Of a stretch of 64,000 bases of DNA, positions 25,870-35,015 are shown one piece after another (the stretch's first letter is position 1; every line of letters starts with the position of its first letter). The DNA comes from Acidobacterium sp. Its GTDB lineage: Bacteria > Acidobacteriota > Terriglobia > Terriglobales > Acidobacteriaceae. The translations under genes were made by a program, and so were the position numbers. The stretch is from contig PKVY01000059.1 of NCBI GenBank assembly GCA_003131625.1, positions 129,624-193,623 on the forward strand, read 5' to 3'. The notes below the pieces were generated by a model that was not told the origin of the DNA, ran no database searches, and was given only the letters and a program-made list of their open reading frames with translations.

Positions 25870-26799
25870 ATGAAAATCGCGCGGCGGGAAGTCCAAGAAC
25901 TAGAAGCGTTCATTGAACGCCTCGAGAACCCGCAATGGCGCATCGCTGCCATGCATCGGGGTGACCCACTTTTGGATGAGATGGCGACTCGATATTTCAA
26001 CGAGCGTCCTCACCTTTTGATGCCGATTGGTTTCGATGAATATGTCGCTGTGCACGCTTCAGATAGCCGATGCGCGTATACATTGCCGTCGGATACGGAG
26101 AGGTTCTCACTCTTTCGACGGCCACGCGGTGATTGGTGGCAATTAATCTATCCGCCCAAAAACAGAGCGTCTGAGTTTATCTTTTATACGCCCTCGTCTT
26201 GGCGTCGCGAGGTCGCCGATGCGGAGTCTGATCTCGGCGAATATGGACTGCAGATTCCTTTGGAGGATCTCTTCTCTCGGCTCTATTCGATCTGTGATCG
26301 GTGGGAGGATGCGCCGGTCACGCTTTGGGACTCACGACTCTGGACTCCGAAGGCCCAAAAGAGCGAGAAGATCATCCTGACCGAGAATATTCAAGGAGTT
26401 CTAACAGCACTCAAGGCCGAGAAGGTTAATCTCAGACAGGTTAGTTGGCAGCAACTTGAGGAGATCGTTGCTGAGATCCTTCGCGCTGCAGGAATGGAAA
26501 TCCATATTGTGCGCCAACGGCCGCAAGGCGGTCGCGACATTTTGGCGCGAGGCGTGCTCATTCCGGGAGAAGAGCCGCTGACTATTGCTATTGAAGTAAA
26601 ACATAGAGAAGTCGTCGATCGGCCAGACTTAGAGACTGTGCTATGGCAGAATCGAATGTTTCCCGCTCTCCTATTTGTTACGTCGGGCAGGTTCACGGCT
26701 GGCGTTTACAGAGAAAAATCCGGCAAAGAAAACATGCTTCGCCTCTATTTGAAAGACGGAGTGGCATTAGGCGACATGTTGAAACGATATTGGCGTTAG
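25870..26799 (+). CDS. Mrr-type restriction endonuclease-like protein
   Basis: This 309-residue protein has an unrecognised N-terminal region of about 180 residues and a C-terminal PD-(D/E)XK nuclease domain. Visible nuclease features are QQLEEIVAEILRAAGMEI, RPQGGRDILARG (catalytic Asp) and LTIAIEVKHREVVDRPDL (Glu and Lys of the ExK motif), then ALLFVTSGRFT, the usual Mrr_cat order. Such enzymes cut modified or foreign DNA. It stands next to a protein kinase gene just inside the putative second element, so a defence role is likely. No methylase partner is adjacent. Confidence 0.8.
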   Translation: MKIARREVQELEAFIERLENPQWRIAAMHRGDPLLDEMATRYFNERPHLLMPIGFDEYVAVHASDSRCAYTLPSDTERFSLFRRPRGDWWQLIYPPKNRASEFIFYTPSSWRREVADAESDLGEYGLQIPLEDLFSRLYSICDRWEDAPVTLWDSRLWTPKAQKSEKIILTENIQGVLTALKAEKVNLRQVSWQQLEEIVAEILRAAGMEIHIVRQRPQGGRDILARGVLIPGEEPLTIAIEVKHREVVDRPDLETVLWQNRMFPALLFVTSGRFTAGVYREKSGKENMLRLYLKDGVALGDMLKRYWR

Positions 26800-27275
26800 G
26801 ATAATATTCCTCCTGGCCGATTACTCGAACTCCGGCCCGAACGTAAAAGCCAACATCTCAAGAAGATTGATCTGCGACAAATGAGCCACCCTAGGAGCAG
26901 GTCCACATGGCAGTCGCTGATCGTCGACCTTGATGAAGCTCGATGGGGTACAGTCTCCTGAACCGAGATCGGTCGGCGACCACGCGAGCCGTGTGACTGG
27001 GAGCGTAGTAGTAGCCGAGTCGCTTTATTGAGGCGTGTCTAGTCGCAGTGCCGAATTGAATCACCCCGGCGCCACGCCACAAACGAGCGTTTGTTTCTCA
27101 CGTAGAAATCTAGGCGCCGATGTGACGTCCATTCCAAGGGAAGCTGAGGTTGCGACGATTGCGCGACATTTTGCAGGACCGGAGAATGCGTCCTCCCGCT
27201 TTATGCGAGGAGCTTGCCGTGAAATGTGACAGAATTAGTTTCATCTATGGCGTTTAATGGGATTCGATAAATCGG
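26800..27275. other. 476-bp spacer between the nuclease and kinase genes
   Basis: I see no supported gene. Two short open frames (64 codons plus, 63 codons minus) lack ribosome sites and resemble nothing I know. It could be a decayed gene remnant. Confidence 0.3.
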
Positions 27276-28199
27276 ATGCCCGTAGGCACTTCAGTTTCGG
27301 CTATGCCCGATGGCTCGCTGATTGTGGGCGTAAGGCGACTCCGGATCCAAAACTATCGCGTCATCGATATCGTGGGTTCGGGTGCGAACGGCGCTGTCGC
27401 ACGCGCACAGCATCGCTATCTGTCACACGAGGCTGCCGTTAAGGTCTGGCTCAAGCTTAAAGTCAACGATGCTAGAAATAAGTTCAAGCAAGGGATTGCG
27501 GAAGCCCGCAAAGCCGCTGCTGCCGAGAGAATTGATCACACACATGCTGTGAGAGTATTCGACGCAGGAAACGCAGGCGGCCTCTTCTTCGCTGTCATGG
27601 AGTATTTTCCTGGTATCACAGCCCGTCGGTGGTTAGCGGAGCAGTGCCCTCCCCTTTCCTTGCGATGCTGGCTCGCATTTTCGGTTGTGGAGGCAGCGTT
27701 CGCTGCCATGTCGTACGGAGTGATTCATGGCGACCTCCATTTAGGAAACGTGCTCGTAGCTCTAAGCAGTGTCCCTCCGTCTCAGCACTGCCCGGATTTC
27801 CGGATCGTCGATTACGGAACCTCAGTGTTTAGCAAAAAGGAGCATTCACTGATGAGGCATTGGAGGGTCCTTGAAGAGACGGTGTCGACGCTTGTCTCCC
27901 CATTTAACACGCGTGAGTTTTCCTTTCCTTTTCGGCCACGGGAGCTTTCTGAGAGGTCGCTCTTGAGCGTACTGAGTCGATATAGAGCGATGTTCACTAG
28001 GATCACGTGCTTTGTTCACTCCTTGGGCGTGGTGAGAGCCGTTCCCCCTGCGGAGGATGATGAGTGGGAGTCCACACCAGCAGACTATTCACATCTGATC
28101 GGTGATGAATGGCGGGAAAGACTTAGGCAGCTTATAGCTAGTGGAAGGATTCGACTGGACACAAAATGGCTTGGTACAGAGAAAGAGTGGTGGGCGTAA
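27276..28199 (+). CDS. Eukaryotic-like protein kinase
   Basis: This 307-residue protein has a kinase core: glycine loop VGSGANGAVARA (about residue 33), ATP-binding Lys in HEAAVKVWLK, catalytic loop VIHGDLHLGNVLV (the HRD motif reads HGD) and DYGTS for the DFG motif. The HGD and DYG variants are known among kinase-like and aminoglycoside-kinase-like enzymes, so activity is plausible. No membrane segment or sensor domain follows. Its neighbours are an Mrr-like nuclease and a relaxase gene, suggesting defence or element control. The start is uncertain, as no clear ribosome site is present; ATG 27303 is an alternative. Confidence 0.75.
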   Translation: MPVGTSVSAMPDGSLIVGVRRLRIQNYRVIDIVGSGANGAVARAQHRYLSHEAAVKVWLKLKVNDARNKFKQGIAEARKAAAAERIDHTHAVRVFDAGNAGGLFFAVMEYFPGITARRWLAEQCPPLSLRCWLAFSVVEAAFAAMSYGVIHGDLHLGNVLVALSSVPPSQHCPDFRIVDYGTSVFSKKEHSLMRHWRVLEETVSTLVSPFNTREFSFPFRPRELSERSLLSVLSRYRAMFTRITCFVHSLGVVRAVPPAEDDEWESTPADYSHLIGDEWRERLRQLIASGRIRLDTKWLGTEKEWWA

Positions 28200-28346
28200 T
28201 ATCCCGCTGTGATCCGATCTCTCACGACAGGCCCCCAAGCGGTCATCGTACCGCTCGCCCTTTGCTCTTGTTGTGCAAATCCGGTTGAGCGGCAACGTTT
28301 CCCAACAGTACCCGGAAAATCGATATCACTTCCAAATGAGACGCGC

Positions 28347-31112
28347 CTAGGCGCCAAGGCCGACTTCAATCCCATGGGCCCGCGCAGGTTGCGGCGATTT
28401 CGCAACGTGTTCCTGGACGGAAGGAATTGCCCTCTCCGGTTTATGCGCACTCTCATGGGAGACATCTCGACTCAACGCCTCGGCGAGTCTGCCGCGGTCA
28501 TTCGTAAAAATCTGGGCGTCGCAAGCTCCTCGCGAGACGGCGACGTACGCCATTCGGTTATTGATTAGGTCTTTGGCGGGGAGATCGGTATCGACGTGGA
28601 TTAAGACGCGATCTGCAGTCTGCCCTTGTCCGGAATAGCTGGTGACCGCATAACCGTGATCCAGATGCGGGTGGCGCAGCAAATCGAAGCGCAGCTGCCG
28701 CCCGCTATCAAGCCGGAGTGTCATTCCTCCGCTGCCGTCGAAAGCCTCTATGGTTCCAAGCTCGCGGTTTGCGATCTTCAGGTTATGATTCGGAGCGGTA
28801 AACTGAACCCTATCGCCGACAGAGAAGGCTCGCTGCTCATCACGGTAGACCGACACTCCGGTGTGCCGCCGTGGGTCATACGTGGGCTCGCTCCCATCCA
28901 CCCGCGAGACTGTCAACAAGTTGCTGCGAGCGTCAATGCTCGTTACGCGCGCGTACTCCCCCTTTTTCATGCCGGTTTCATTTGAGGTGCGGGAATATCG
29001 CAATACGTCGTTCACTTGATATTTCTGAGCCCAACTGCGATCGGCGCCCGTCATCTCCTGGCGGGCGACCAGCGTCTCCGCTTTGTATTCATTGTGACTC
29101 ACGATGCCGCGCGCCTGGAGCTCCGCGTGGATCCGCTGATTGATCTCTGTGCGGGAACGGTTGTCGGGTGAGACTACCAATGTGCCGTCTGGGGCGCGCG
29201 CATACTCGCGTGCAATGGCAGCGATCCGGTCCGTGCGTGCCGGTATTTCAATCACTCGTCCCTGGCGTTCCAGGCTCGCCACGCCTGCCTGTATCTCCCC
29301 ACGAGCGAACTGCTCCACGACCTGCTTGAGCTCGGGGTCGCGTTGGCGGACGATTTCGTCGAGCCGTACTGTCCTCATGCCGGCTTCCTGAAGCTGCGCG
29401 AAGGGTCGACCCGCCTCAACTGCCTCGTGCTGTCGCGTGTCGCCGACTAATAGCACCCGCTCGTTCGGGTGTAACCGCACAATGAATTCGTGCATTTGAC
29501 GGGTTGACGCTAATGAAGATTCATCGAGCACGTAAAGCTTGCGTTCGCCGGTGTCTGGCTGTTCCCCTCGCGCAAGGTGCCGCTGCAGCGTCGAAGTTTC
29601 GATCCCAGCCTCCGCGAGCTTTTGCGCTGCACGAGATGTGGGCGCGAATCCCTCGACCCTATAGCCCTCTGCCTCCACACCTTCACGGACCACCGCCAGC
29701 GCCGTGGTCTTCCCCGCTCCGGCAATGCCGTCGATCCCAACGATTTTCTCGCGAGACTGAAAGACATCATCGACCGCCTGGCGCTGCGAAACATTCAACT
29801 CTGGGTGACGGTTCTCGGTGCCAATGCGCAGTTCCTGTGAAACGAGCATTGGATCGTGCGGTCCGCGCACGTTGCCCTCCTGCATCCGGCCAATGATTTC
29901 CTTTTCCCGGCGAACCATCTCAGCGGTCGTATATTGAGGGGCTGCCCGCCCTGCGCCATCTTCGAGCCTCCAGAATTCCCCATCTGCGACGCGCTGCTCA
30001 AACTCGTTGCGCACCTCTCCGTGGCTTAACCTCCCCATGCCGCGATCCAACACGGATTGCAGTATCCTTCGCTCGTCCTGAACGGCGGAACGCTCAAAGG
30101 TGTGATGTCGCGCGTACGTTACCGCCTGCTGCATCGTCTTCTCTGGGCTCTCGGCTCGATGGAGACTTTGCTCTCTTGCTTGTGCCACCACGCGGTCGGC
30201 CTGATGACCAAATTGTGCGGCCAGTTCCCGATGGCGTTGCAGTACCTCCTGAGGCGAAAGCAATTCCTTGTTGTCGCGCGTGCGGTGGGCTGCCACCTGA
30301 GCGGCGCCAGCGCCCTCTCTCCCGATCTCTCGCAGGTGTTCTTTGATTTGTTCACGGCGGGGGCTCGACGCGTCAAGATATTCCTGGGTATAGCCTTTGA
30401 TCTCTGGCTGTCCGTGCTTGCCGGTCTGAATCTCGTATCCCAACCCCTGAAGCCGGATGGCAAGCTCGGAACGATACACACTCGTCACATAATGCTGGGA
30501 CTGGAAAAGGCTGCGCTCCTGGAGCGCGCGCGTCTGACCGTTGTCGCGCTCCGTGACATTAAAGATGACAGCATGGGTGTGCAGTTGTGGCGCCGCGTAT
30601 CCTTCGACCGGGCGAGCCGTGTCGTGCTCGAAGGTTGCTGCAACAAATCTGCTGGTCGTCTCAGGCGCGTGGACGTTGCCAATGCGGGCCTGTGTGTAAC
30701 GCTCCAACTCACCCAAAGCCACGCGGACACTTTCGCGGTGAGCGTAGCGCACGCGGTCATCTCCGCCCACGAGAGCGGTGAGTGATACGGACTTCGGCGC
30801 TGAAAATGTCGCGTCCCACCCGGCGCGATGCTCTGCGCTGGTTATCTGCTTGCCGTACTCATTCTCATAGGTCTTTGCGGGCTGATGTTTGACAAGTTGC
30901 ACACCACTGTCAGGGTGCTGGCCCTCACTCAGATGGGCAAAGTGATCGGCCCGGACTGGTCCAACAAGATTCCATTCCTCAGCAAGTTTGCCCTGCCACT
31001 CGCTATGCGCTCGCCGGTCACGGCTCCAGTAGTTCTGTTCCTCGGACGCGAATTCACGGGAGTGGTAGGTTTGCGCCTGGCCCGCAGACAACGATTTGGA
31101 GATGGTCAACAT
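28347..31112 (-). CDS. MobF-type relaxase-helicase (TrwC-like)
   Basis: I start at ATG 31112, eight bases after GGAG, giving 921 residues. The N-terminal relaxase domain has the early tyrosine in AQTYHSREF, a second Tyr in EEQNYWSRD and the histidine triad in APQLHTHAVIFNVTE. The helicase domain follows with Walker A GIAGAGKTTAL, LYVLDESSLAS (motif II), LLVGDTRQHEAVEAG and a C-terminal TSYSGQGQTADRV...AYVAVSRG segment. This is the TrwC/TraI(F) architecture: nicking at oriT, then 5'-3' unwinding. Length is close to R388 TrwC (966). The related coupling protein gene lies upstream, separated by a restriction-modification gene. Confidence 0.93.
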   Translation of the reverse strand: MLTISKSLSAGQAQTYHSREFASEEQNYWSRDRRAHSEWQGKLAEEWNLVGPVRADHFAHLSEGQHPDSGVQLVKHQPAKTYENEYGKQITSAEHRAGWDATFSAPKSVSLTALVGGDDRVRYAHRESVRVALGELERYTQARIGNVHAPETTSRFVAATFEHDTARPVEGYAAPQLHTHAVIFNVTERDNGQTRALQERSLFQSQHYVTSVYRSELAIRLQGLGYEIQTGKHGQPEIKGYTQEYLDASSPRREQIKEHLREIGREGAGAAQVAAHRTRDNKELLSPQEVLQRHRELAAQFGHQADRVVAQAREQSLHRAESPEKTMQQAVTYARHHTFERSAVQDERRILQSVLDRGMGRLSHGEVRNEFEQRVADGEFWRLEDGAGRAAPQYTTAEMVRREKEIIGRMQEGNVRGPHDPMLVSQELRIGTENRHPELNVSQRQAVDDVFQSREKIVGIDGIAGAGKTTALAVVREGVEAEGYRVEGFAPTSRAAQKLAEAGIETSTLQRHLARGEQPDTGERKLYVLDESSLASTRQMHEFIVRLHPNERVLLVGDTRQHEAVEAGRPFAQLQEAGMRTVRLDEIVRQRDPELKQVVEQFARGEIQAGVASLERQGRVIEIPARTDRIAAIAREYARAPDGTLVVSPDNRSRTEINQRIHAELQARGIVSHNEYKAETLVARQEMTGADRSWAQKYQVNDVLRYSRTSNETGMKKGEYARVTSIDARSNLLTVSRVDGSEPTYDPRRHTGVSVYRDEQRAFSVGDRVQFTAPNHNLKIANRELGTIEAFDGSGGMTLRLDSGRQLRFDLLRHPHLDHGYAVTSYSGQGQTADRVLIHVDTDLPAKDLINNRMAYVAVSRGACDAQIFTNDRGRLAEALSRDVSHESAHKPERAIPSVQEHVAKSPQPARAHGIEVGLGA

Positions 31113-31292
31113 GCGCATGACTCCATAAGTGCGCGGCAGCATCTCGCTTCTGCCTGCTGAGATTTTATCCCCACTAAAGAACTATAGGAACTGATCCTCA
31201 AGCGAAGGCCCATCCCGATTTCAATGAGCGCATTGCCCGGTAAGCAACAATTGAAGTCTACGAACATCGCTGATTCCTGAACTCTGGCCGAT

Positions 31293-34200
31293 TCACATCG
31301 TTAATTGGCTCGGTAATCCGCGCGCAGTGGGGAGGATGGCGCCGTAATTGGCGTCGAGGGCCGGACCGAGAAGAAGAATGGCTGTGATTCTGCGAACAAC
31401 CTGAGAGAAATAGCGCGCCTCGTCTTCATGAAGCGGGCGACCCAAGAGCGGTTCCTCGCGGTAGCTGAGCCACTTCTTGAGGACCTGGTAGCCGCCAAGG
31501 GTGTATTCCCATACGTTGGTGGGGACGGCGGTCCAGAATGTTGCATGGTTGAGGTAGACATCGACGCAGCGCGGGCCGAGGAGAACGAGAGCATCATCGA
31601 GACTTAGGTTCTCCACGGCCGCGAGGGCTCTGAGACGCTCAAGCTCTGTGGGGTTCCAATCGCGTTCGGGAGCCCTACCGCGACGAGGCATGACCGTATC
31701 ACCTGGTCCACGCCCTCCCCAGCCGGCTGTGATGGCGAAGCGGGCGGCGTTGCGGCGGTCGCGGTCGGGGGTGTTCTCGGGAAACTCAGCGGCGATCGAG
31801 AGGCGAGCTAGGAAACTCCACTCGGCGGCGAGTTGCAAGTCGGATTCGGGGTCGAGGAAGTCGGCGAGGCGGCGGCCGAGGGCGGCGGATTGGGCGAGGA
31901 GTTCGGCGTTGGCAGGGAGCGGGATCCGCGGCCAGTCGCCGAGGAGAGCCCCGGAGTTTTCGGTGCGATACAGCGGGGTGTGCATGATAGCCAAGGCGTG
32001 GAAGAAGAGGTTCGTTTGCTGCTCCTGCTCAGGGTAATTCTCTTGCACTACTGCAGAAACATTTTGATGCAGAACGTTCGAATGGAACAGGGTGGGCATA
32101 AAAGCCTGTAGCGGTACAACTAGCGCGGTGCGTTCGTCAACGTGCAGGCTGGCGAGGGAACGGGTTATACAGGGAGGATCGAACGCGCGTCGGTTTGCTT
32201 GTGCCGAGAGCATCGCTGGACCGCCCTCTACCCGTGCATGTACATAATCTTCGCGCTTCTCATCCAGAAGCTTTGTATGCATTTCCCAGTAGATCCAGCG
32301 AAGGTCGAACGGCCTATAACAGTACCGCTTGATACGTGAATCAACGAGTTGGCTGGTTACTTCCTTCGCTGTGAGTTGTGGATTGGCTCTAACAGCCTGC
32401 TCATATGCGTTAGCTTCAACTTGCAGTAAAGTGCGCCTTGTATCAACCGCGTTGAAACGTGCTGCATCCGTCATCGCGATGGGAACTTCGCGCTTAACCT
32501 CTTCATCGGTTTTGCGACTGTCCAAGTAGAAATTCATGCGCTCGGCCAGACGCTCCCTCTCGATATCCACTACGACAGGATCGCGGCTTGTCTTGATGCC
32601 CGGAAATGATGTCGGAAATAGTTCTGGCAGGCGAGGCCAAGCGAGATAATCAGCCTCTACTCTGCGAGGTTTAAATGGGAGCCCGAGGATCGGATTCGGG
32701 TCTAATATCTCGTAACTTGCCTCGTCATGGACACTGGCGAGGAGATGGCTTCGACGGTCACAGGCACGGGCATCCTCGAAATCCCGGTAGTAAACAGTCG
32801 CGTGCTCAATTGGCGCGCCAGTCTTTACAAGCGTTGCAACAGCGGTGCCAACCTTGATACCGACGCTGGTGCCCTGCATGGCGAAGACCGTCTCGCTCGT
32901 TCTGCCGTCTGGAGCATATTCGCTGATCCTGCGGTCGCCGTGCAAATTATCGATGTAGACGGCGTTGAAGCTGTGTTGGAGGTGATGGCGCATCGTTGGG
33001 TGCGAGAGACCGTCCAGCCATGAATAGTTCGAAATGTAGGAAAAGATGCCGCGGTGCTGAAGATTCTGCGTGATTCGCCTTTCGGCGATTCGGAAGAATC
33101 GTACGTAAAGCTCATTCAGGCCCTGACCATTTGGCGCTGGCAGACCTTCTACCTGACTCCTGTAGGAATCGCTGAGGTCACGTTCTTCGTTCATCTTCGC
33201 TATGCCAGCGTAGCCGTTGTAGGGCGGATTGCCGAGAATGACGAGGATGGTGTCCGCCTGTTTGACGGCTTCGGCCGCGTCTCGTTCGGCAGTGAAGGCG
33301 GGAAAGCCGAAGGTGGATTGCGGATGACGCGCGGGAACCCACCCGGTGAGGGCGTTGGTGAGGAAGACCTGGGCGCGCTGTGTGTTCGTGAAGGAGGCCC
33401 GGGCGTCTTCGAGAAGCTGCGCGATCTGTAGGTGCGCGATGACAAAGGGCGCGGGCATAATCTCGAAGCCGAAAATGCGAGTGATGGCGGCGCGGCGTAG
33501 GTCAGCGCCAACAAAGGCGTCGTCGTCTTGCGCCTGTTCGCGTAGGGTGCGCTCGATACGGCGGAGGACTTCGACGAGGTAGGCCCCGGTGCCGCAGCAT
33601 GGGTCAAGCACCTGCACGTTGGAGCTGGCGAGACCGAGAGGTTCATGAAGCTCGGTACGCAAGAGATGATCGACCCGCTCCACCATGTAGCGGACGATTT
33701 CACGCGGGGTGTACCAGACCCCGAGTTCCTTGCGCAGCTCGGGATCAAAGGCTTCAAGGAAGGGCTCATAGAAGTACTGGACGGCGTCTTCCTCACGGAA
33801 CGTTGTGAAGAAGTCCCGCTGGACGCGGTTAAGGGCCTCGGTGGCGTGGTCAAGGATTTCGGTGATCTGGACCGTATTTAACGCTCCGGGTTCGGCGACG
33901 GCGTGAAAGAGGGTGCGGAGAACGGGGACGCGGAGGTACTCAGCGGAGAGACGCCAATTGAATATTCCGCTGTGCGCCGAATAGTCGGGCGAGCGGCGCC
34001 AGAGAATCCAGGCAGAGAAGATGCCATAGAAAAGTGTCTGGATGAGGGTGGAGCGAAAGAAATGCTCGCCTTTGTCGCCTTCGAAGGTGATGCCGAGAGA
34101 CTCCTGCAGGGCGGACTTCACGCCATCGAACGCACCGATGGGATGCTCTGCGGCGCGTTCGCGTGCTTCGCGCGCGTAAGAGGCCAGGAGTTCGGCAACG

Positions 34201-34757
34201 TCCTTTGGCCTTTCGAGTGGAACCCTGCGCGTGAGGACGCGGGCGAGGAAGTCCGGGAGGGTCTGCGCGTGGCGTTTGGCGAGCTCGCTGATAGGGAGGT
34301 TCCAGAGGTCGTCGGCGCTGCGGGTGAAATCGTAACTTTCCATTACGGAAGGAGCGCCGTTGCGGAGTTCGACGAGCTGGAACTGGTGGTAGTTGGTGAT
34401 GAGGCAGAGGCCGTATTCCCGCAGATAGCGCCGGACCTGCTCGGATTGGGCGAGCGCGGCGAGGCTTTCGCCGGGCGGTTTGATTTCAACCGCGCCGCGT
34501 TCGGGGCGCTGGTTGGGCAGCGGCTCAGTCTGACGGCGGTTGGCAACGGGAAAAAGACCGCCGTCCGGAAGACCTGCGCCGCGGCTGCCGGGATGAGCGA
34601 CAAAGACGACCCGCGGCTTGAGTGCTTCGCCAACGGTGTTGAGCAGGTTCGAGAGCGGCGTATAGAAGGTGGTTTCGGCGGTGTGCGCGCCGAAGGAGCG
34701 TGCGGTGCGCATAGCCGCGATGTACTGCTCGACAGTAGGTGATATGCGGGATGCCAC
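31293..34757 (-). CDS. Single-chain restriction-modification enzyme (type IIG/ISP-like)
   Basis: This 1154-residue protein seems to combine cutting and methylation. An N-terminal PD-(D/E)XK-like region has LPDGGLF (Asp near 65) and AVEIKPPGE (ExK near 91-93). The N6-methyltransferase core has the lead-in WYTPREIVRYMVERV, motif I DPCCGTGAYLVEVLRR (near 384) and motif IV LGNPPYNGY (near 505). The C-terminal 500 residues resemble the specificity part of type ISP enzymes (RRVEADYLAWPRLPELFP, YCYRPFDLRWIYWE). There is no helicase domain, so a translocating ISP enzyme is unlikely. It sits between the trwB-like and trwC-like genes on the same strand. Confidence 0.85.
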   Translation of the reverse strand: MASRISPTVEQYIAAMRTARSFGAHTAETTFYTPLSNLLNTVGEALKPRVVFVAHPGSRGAGLPDGGLFPVANRRQTEPLPNQRPERGAVEIKPPGESLAALAQSEQVRRYLREYGLCLITNYHQFQLVELRNGAPSVMESYDFTRSADDLWNLPISELAKRHAQTLPDFLARVLTRRVPLERPKDVAELLASYAREARERAAEHPIGAFDGVKSALQESLGITFEGDKGEHFFRSTLIQTLFYGIFSAWILWRRSPDYSAHSGIFNWRLSAEYLRVPVLRTLFHAVAEPGALNTVQITEILDHATEALNRVQRDFFTTFREEDAVQYFYEPFLEAFDPELRKELGVWYTPREIVRYMVERVDHLLRTELHEPLGLASSNVQVLDPCCGTGAYLVEVLRRIERTLREQAQDDDAFVGADLRRAAITRIFGFEIMPAPFVIAHLQIAQLLEDARASFTNTQRAQVFLTNALTGWVPARHPQSTFGFPAFTAERDAAEAVKQADTILVILGNPPYNGYAGIAKMNEERDLSDSYRSQVEGLPAPNGQGLNELYVRFFRIAERRITQNLQHRGIFSYISNYSWLDGLSHPTMRHHLQHSFNAVYIDNLHGDRRISEYAPDGRTSETVFAMQGTSVGIKVGTAVATLVKTGAPIEHATVYYRDFEDARACDRRSHLLASVHDEASYEILDPNPILGLPFKPRRVEADYLAWPRLPELFPTSFPGIKTSRDPVVVDIERERLAERMNFYLDSRKTDEEVKREVPIAMTDAARFNAVDTRRTLLQVEANAYEQAVRANPQLTAKEVTSQLVDSRIKRYCYRPFDLRWIYWEMHTKLLDEKREDYVHARVEGGPAMLSAQANRRAFDPPCITRSLASLHVDERTALVVPLQAFMPTLFHSNVLHQNVSAVVQENYPEQEQQTNLFFHALAIMHTPLYRTENSGALLGDWPRIPLPANAELLAQSAALGRRLADFLDPESDLQLAAEWSFLARLSIAAEFPENTPDRDRRNAARFAITAGWGGRGPGDTVMPRRGRAPERDWNPTELERLRALAAVENLSLDDALVLLGPRCVDVYLNHATFWTAVPTNVWEYTLGGYQVLKKWLSYREEPLLGRPLHEDEARYFSQVVRRITAILLLGPALDANYGAILPTARGLPSQLTM

Positions 34758-34767
34758 GCGTCGATGA

Positions 34768-35004
34768 TTACATGAATCGTCGGCCCGTTACTGGCTTAAG
34801 GAGTACAAGCGTTTTATTGCCGGGTTTTTCGAAGCATGAGTTTGGCAATCTGGTAGAAGGGGGGCTCGTCGGTAACGAAAAAACGGGCTTGGATCGCGCG
34901 ATCCGTTGTGGATCGTCAATAAGCACATTATCGCCGATTCGCTCGTTGAGAATTGGATTTGTATCGATCGTCGGCGGGGCGCCGATGGACTGTTCGGGAG
35001 GCAT
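34768..35004 (-). CDS. Possible small protein between coupling protein and RM genes
   Basis: A 78-codon frame (MPPEQSIGAPPTIDTNPILNERIGDNVLIDDPQRIARSKP...) begins 11 bases after the coupling-protein stop on the same strand and ends 10 bases before the restriction-modification start. Its position and ordinary composition are the only support; there is no clear ribosome site and I recognise no family. It may be non-coding. Confidence 0.3.
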   Translation of the reverse strand: MPPEQSIGAPPTIDTNPILNERIGDNVLIDDPQRIARSKPVFSLPTSPPSTRLPNSCFEKPGNKTLVLLKPVTGRRFM

Positions 35005-35015
35005 CTTTTACAGTT

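Noticed and set aside
33903-34742. 279-codon plus-strand frame opposite the restriction-modification gene
   Set aside because: It is the antisense read of the N-terminal part of a protein with clear methyltransferase motifs, and it has no family resemblance.
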